DNA of 43,068 bases from HdN1 sp052035295 (GTDB lineage: Bacteria; Pseudomonadota; Gammaproteobacteria; Pseudomonadales; Ketobacteraceae). The notes beneath the pieces are model-generated. The model searched no databases. It saw nothing but the letters and a program-made list of their open reading frames with translations, and was not told the origin of the DNA. The stretch lies in the NCBI GenBank assembly GCA_052035295.1, contig JBPOHS010000179.1, positions 1 to 43,068 on the forward strand, read 5' to 3'. Of this stretch, positions 42,202-43,068 are shown piece by piece. Each line of letters begins with the position of its first letter. The stretch's first letter is position 1. Both the position numbers and the translations under genes were made by a program.

Positions 42202-43068
42202 ATGAACGCACCGATTTCCAACAAGGCGAATACGCCGGTTTACATCATCAAATCCGAAAAAGTCGAAGAGCGTTACGCGCGCGGCTGGCACTGCCTGGGC
42301 CTCGCCAAGGAATACACCGAAAAACCGGTGACGCTGAATTATTTCGGTACCCGCCTGGTCGCGTATCGCGGCCAGAACGATGGTGCCGTCCATATTCTCG
42401 ATTCGTATTGCCCGCACATGGGTGCCGATTTGTCACGCGGCTGTGTGAAAGGTGATTCACTGGTCTGCCCGTTCCATGCCTGGAGCTGGGGTGGCGATGG
42501 TTTCTGCGATCACATTCCGTATGCCAAACGCGTACCGCCCAAAGCGCGCATCAAGTCATGGCCAACCACCGAACAAAACGGTTTGCTGTTTGTGTGGAAC
42601 GATCCGGAAGGCAATGCGCCGATTCCGGAGCAGCACCCGCAGCGCAAGGAAGATTGCTATTCCGGCGAGTGGACCGAGTGGAACATGGCGAAAATCACCA
42701 TACACTCCAACTGCCGTGAACTGGTCGACAACATGGCCGACATGGCGCATTTCGGGCCCGTGCATTATTCGAGCGTGAAAACCTTCAAGAATATTCAGGA
42801 AGGCCATTGTTTCACGCAGTTCATGAGTGGCGGCCATGAAATCCTGACGGAGGAAGGCCAGATTTTCACGTCGGTGGCGACGTATGAGGGTCCGGCGTAC
42901 ATGACGACGACGATGACCGGCATGATGAACGGGCAAGAGGTGATTACACACCTGCTGGTGACGCATGTTCCGGTGAACACCGAGGAATTTGATATTCGCT
43001 TTGGTGTGATGATGCGCAAGTTTTCTGGCCTCACCGAGGAGGAGAACAAGGCGGCGGTGGATCAGTAC
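42202..43068 (+). CDS. kshA: Rieske oxygenase, 3-ketosteroid 9-alpha-hydroxylase (KshA)-like, 3'-truncated
   Basis: 289 residues visible, cut by the window end; GGAG before ATG 42202. Rieske [2Fe-2S] site: Cys70/His72 (CPHMG) and Cys89/His92 (CPFHAW). Mononuclear iron site: His183 and His188 in DNMADMAHFGPVH, with Asp180 as the bridging acid. The stretch around DMAHFGPVHYSSVKTFKNIQEGH is arranged like Mycobacterium KshA, which with KshB opens the steroid B ring. Other Rieske monooxygenases on steroid-like substrates (DAF36, cholesterol desaturases) share this layout, so the exact reaction is less certain than the class. Confidence 0.83.
   Translation, partial: MNAPISNKANTPVYIIKSEKVEERYARGWHCLGLAKEYTEKPVTLNYFGTRLVAYRGQNDGAVHILDSYCPHMGADLSRGCVKGDSLVCPFHAWSWGGDGFCDHIPYAKRVPPKARIKSWPTTEQNGLLFVWNDPEGNAPIPEQHPQRKEDCYSGEWTEWNMAKITIHSNCRELVDNMADMAHFGPVHYSSVKTFKNIQEGHCFTQFMSGGHEILTEEGQIFTSVATYEGPAYMTTTMTGMMNGQEVITHLLVTHVPVNTEEFDIRFGVMMRKFSGLTEEENKAAVDQY

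Overview
The window looks like chromosome of a free-living gammaproteobacterium with GC in the high fifties. Evidence: the contiguous housekeeping block dprA-tsaC-hemF-aroE, followed by prlC-yheV, resembles the arrangement I recall from Pseudomonas-like genomes; NadM-Nudix/NadV/NrtR control of NAD salvage is present; and a P450 followed by a KshA-type Rieske oxygenase suggests a sterol or steroid degrader. No rRNA, tRNA, CRISPR array, insertion sequence or phage gene was found. Species cannot be fixed from the sequence alone.

Layout. 1-9835: an envelope/secretion region with a 5'-truncated cadherin-domain protein fused in frame to an outer-membrane barrel, a PEP-CTERM protein, and a 2257-residue protein of which about 2030 residues are 254 uninterrupted octapeptide repeats followed by a calcium-binding type C-terminus. 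9838-10032: a 195-bp nested inverted-repeat element; a second copy in opposite orientation lies at 25792-25985. 10067-15774: a 7TM hybrid histidine kinase (-), then a GT41/O-GlcNAc-transferase-like protein and an MFS exporter (+). 15787-19234: the NAD salvage regulon: nrtR divergent from nadM-nudix, then nadV, with the same palindrome in front of both enzyme genes. 19336-22879: an MpaB/Lcp-type oxygenase, a P450 and an SDR in one apparent operon. 22918-29781 (-): a DoxX-like membrane protein behind a strong promoter inside an 18-bp inverted repeat, then (reading leftwards on the minus strand) dprA, tsaC, hemF, aroE, prlC, yheV. 29860-37617 (+): an APH/P-loop kinase fusion, then a response-regulator diguanylate cyclase next to a very large hybrid kinase. 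37720-40437: two small exported proteins, a TraT-like lipoprotein and an exported alpha/beta hydrolase. 40722-43068: a second P450 and a KshA-like Rieske oxygenase cut by the window end.

How parts work together. NrtR probably represses recycling of nicotinamide through NadV (nicotinamide to NMN) and NadM (NMN to NAD). The two P450 operons, the SDR and KshA are redox enzymes that could act on steroid- or terpenoid-like substrates, each behind its own candidate operator. The hybrid kinases and the cyclase form a signalling block likely tied to c-di-GMP and surface behaviour. The most unusual object is the octad-repeat giant protein: its repeats are themselves arranged in a 27-octad (216-residue, 648-bp) superperiod, it has no indels over 6 kb, and it has a candidate sigma-54 promoter. 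The most interesting non-coding object is the pair of nested palindromes, whose arms have diverged between copies but remain complementary within each copy.
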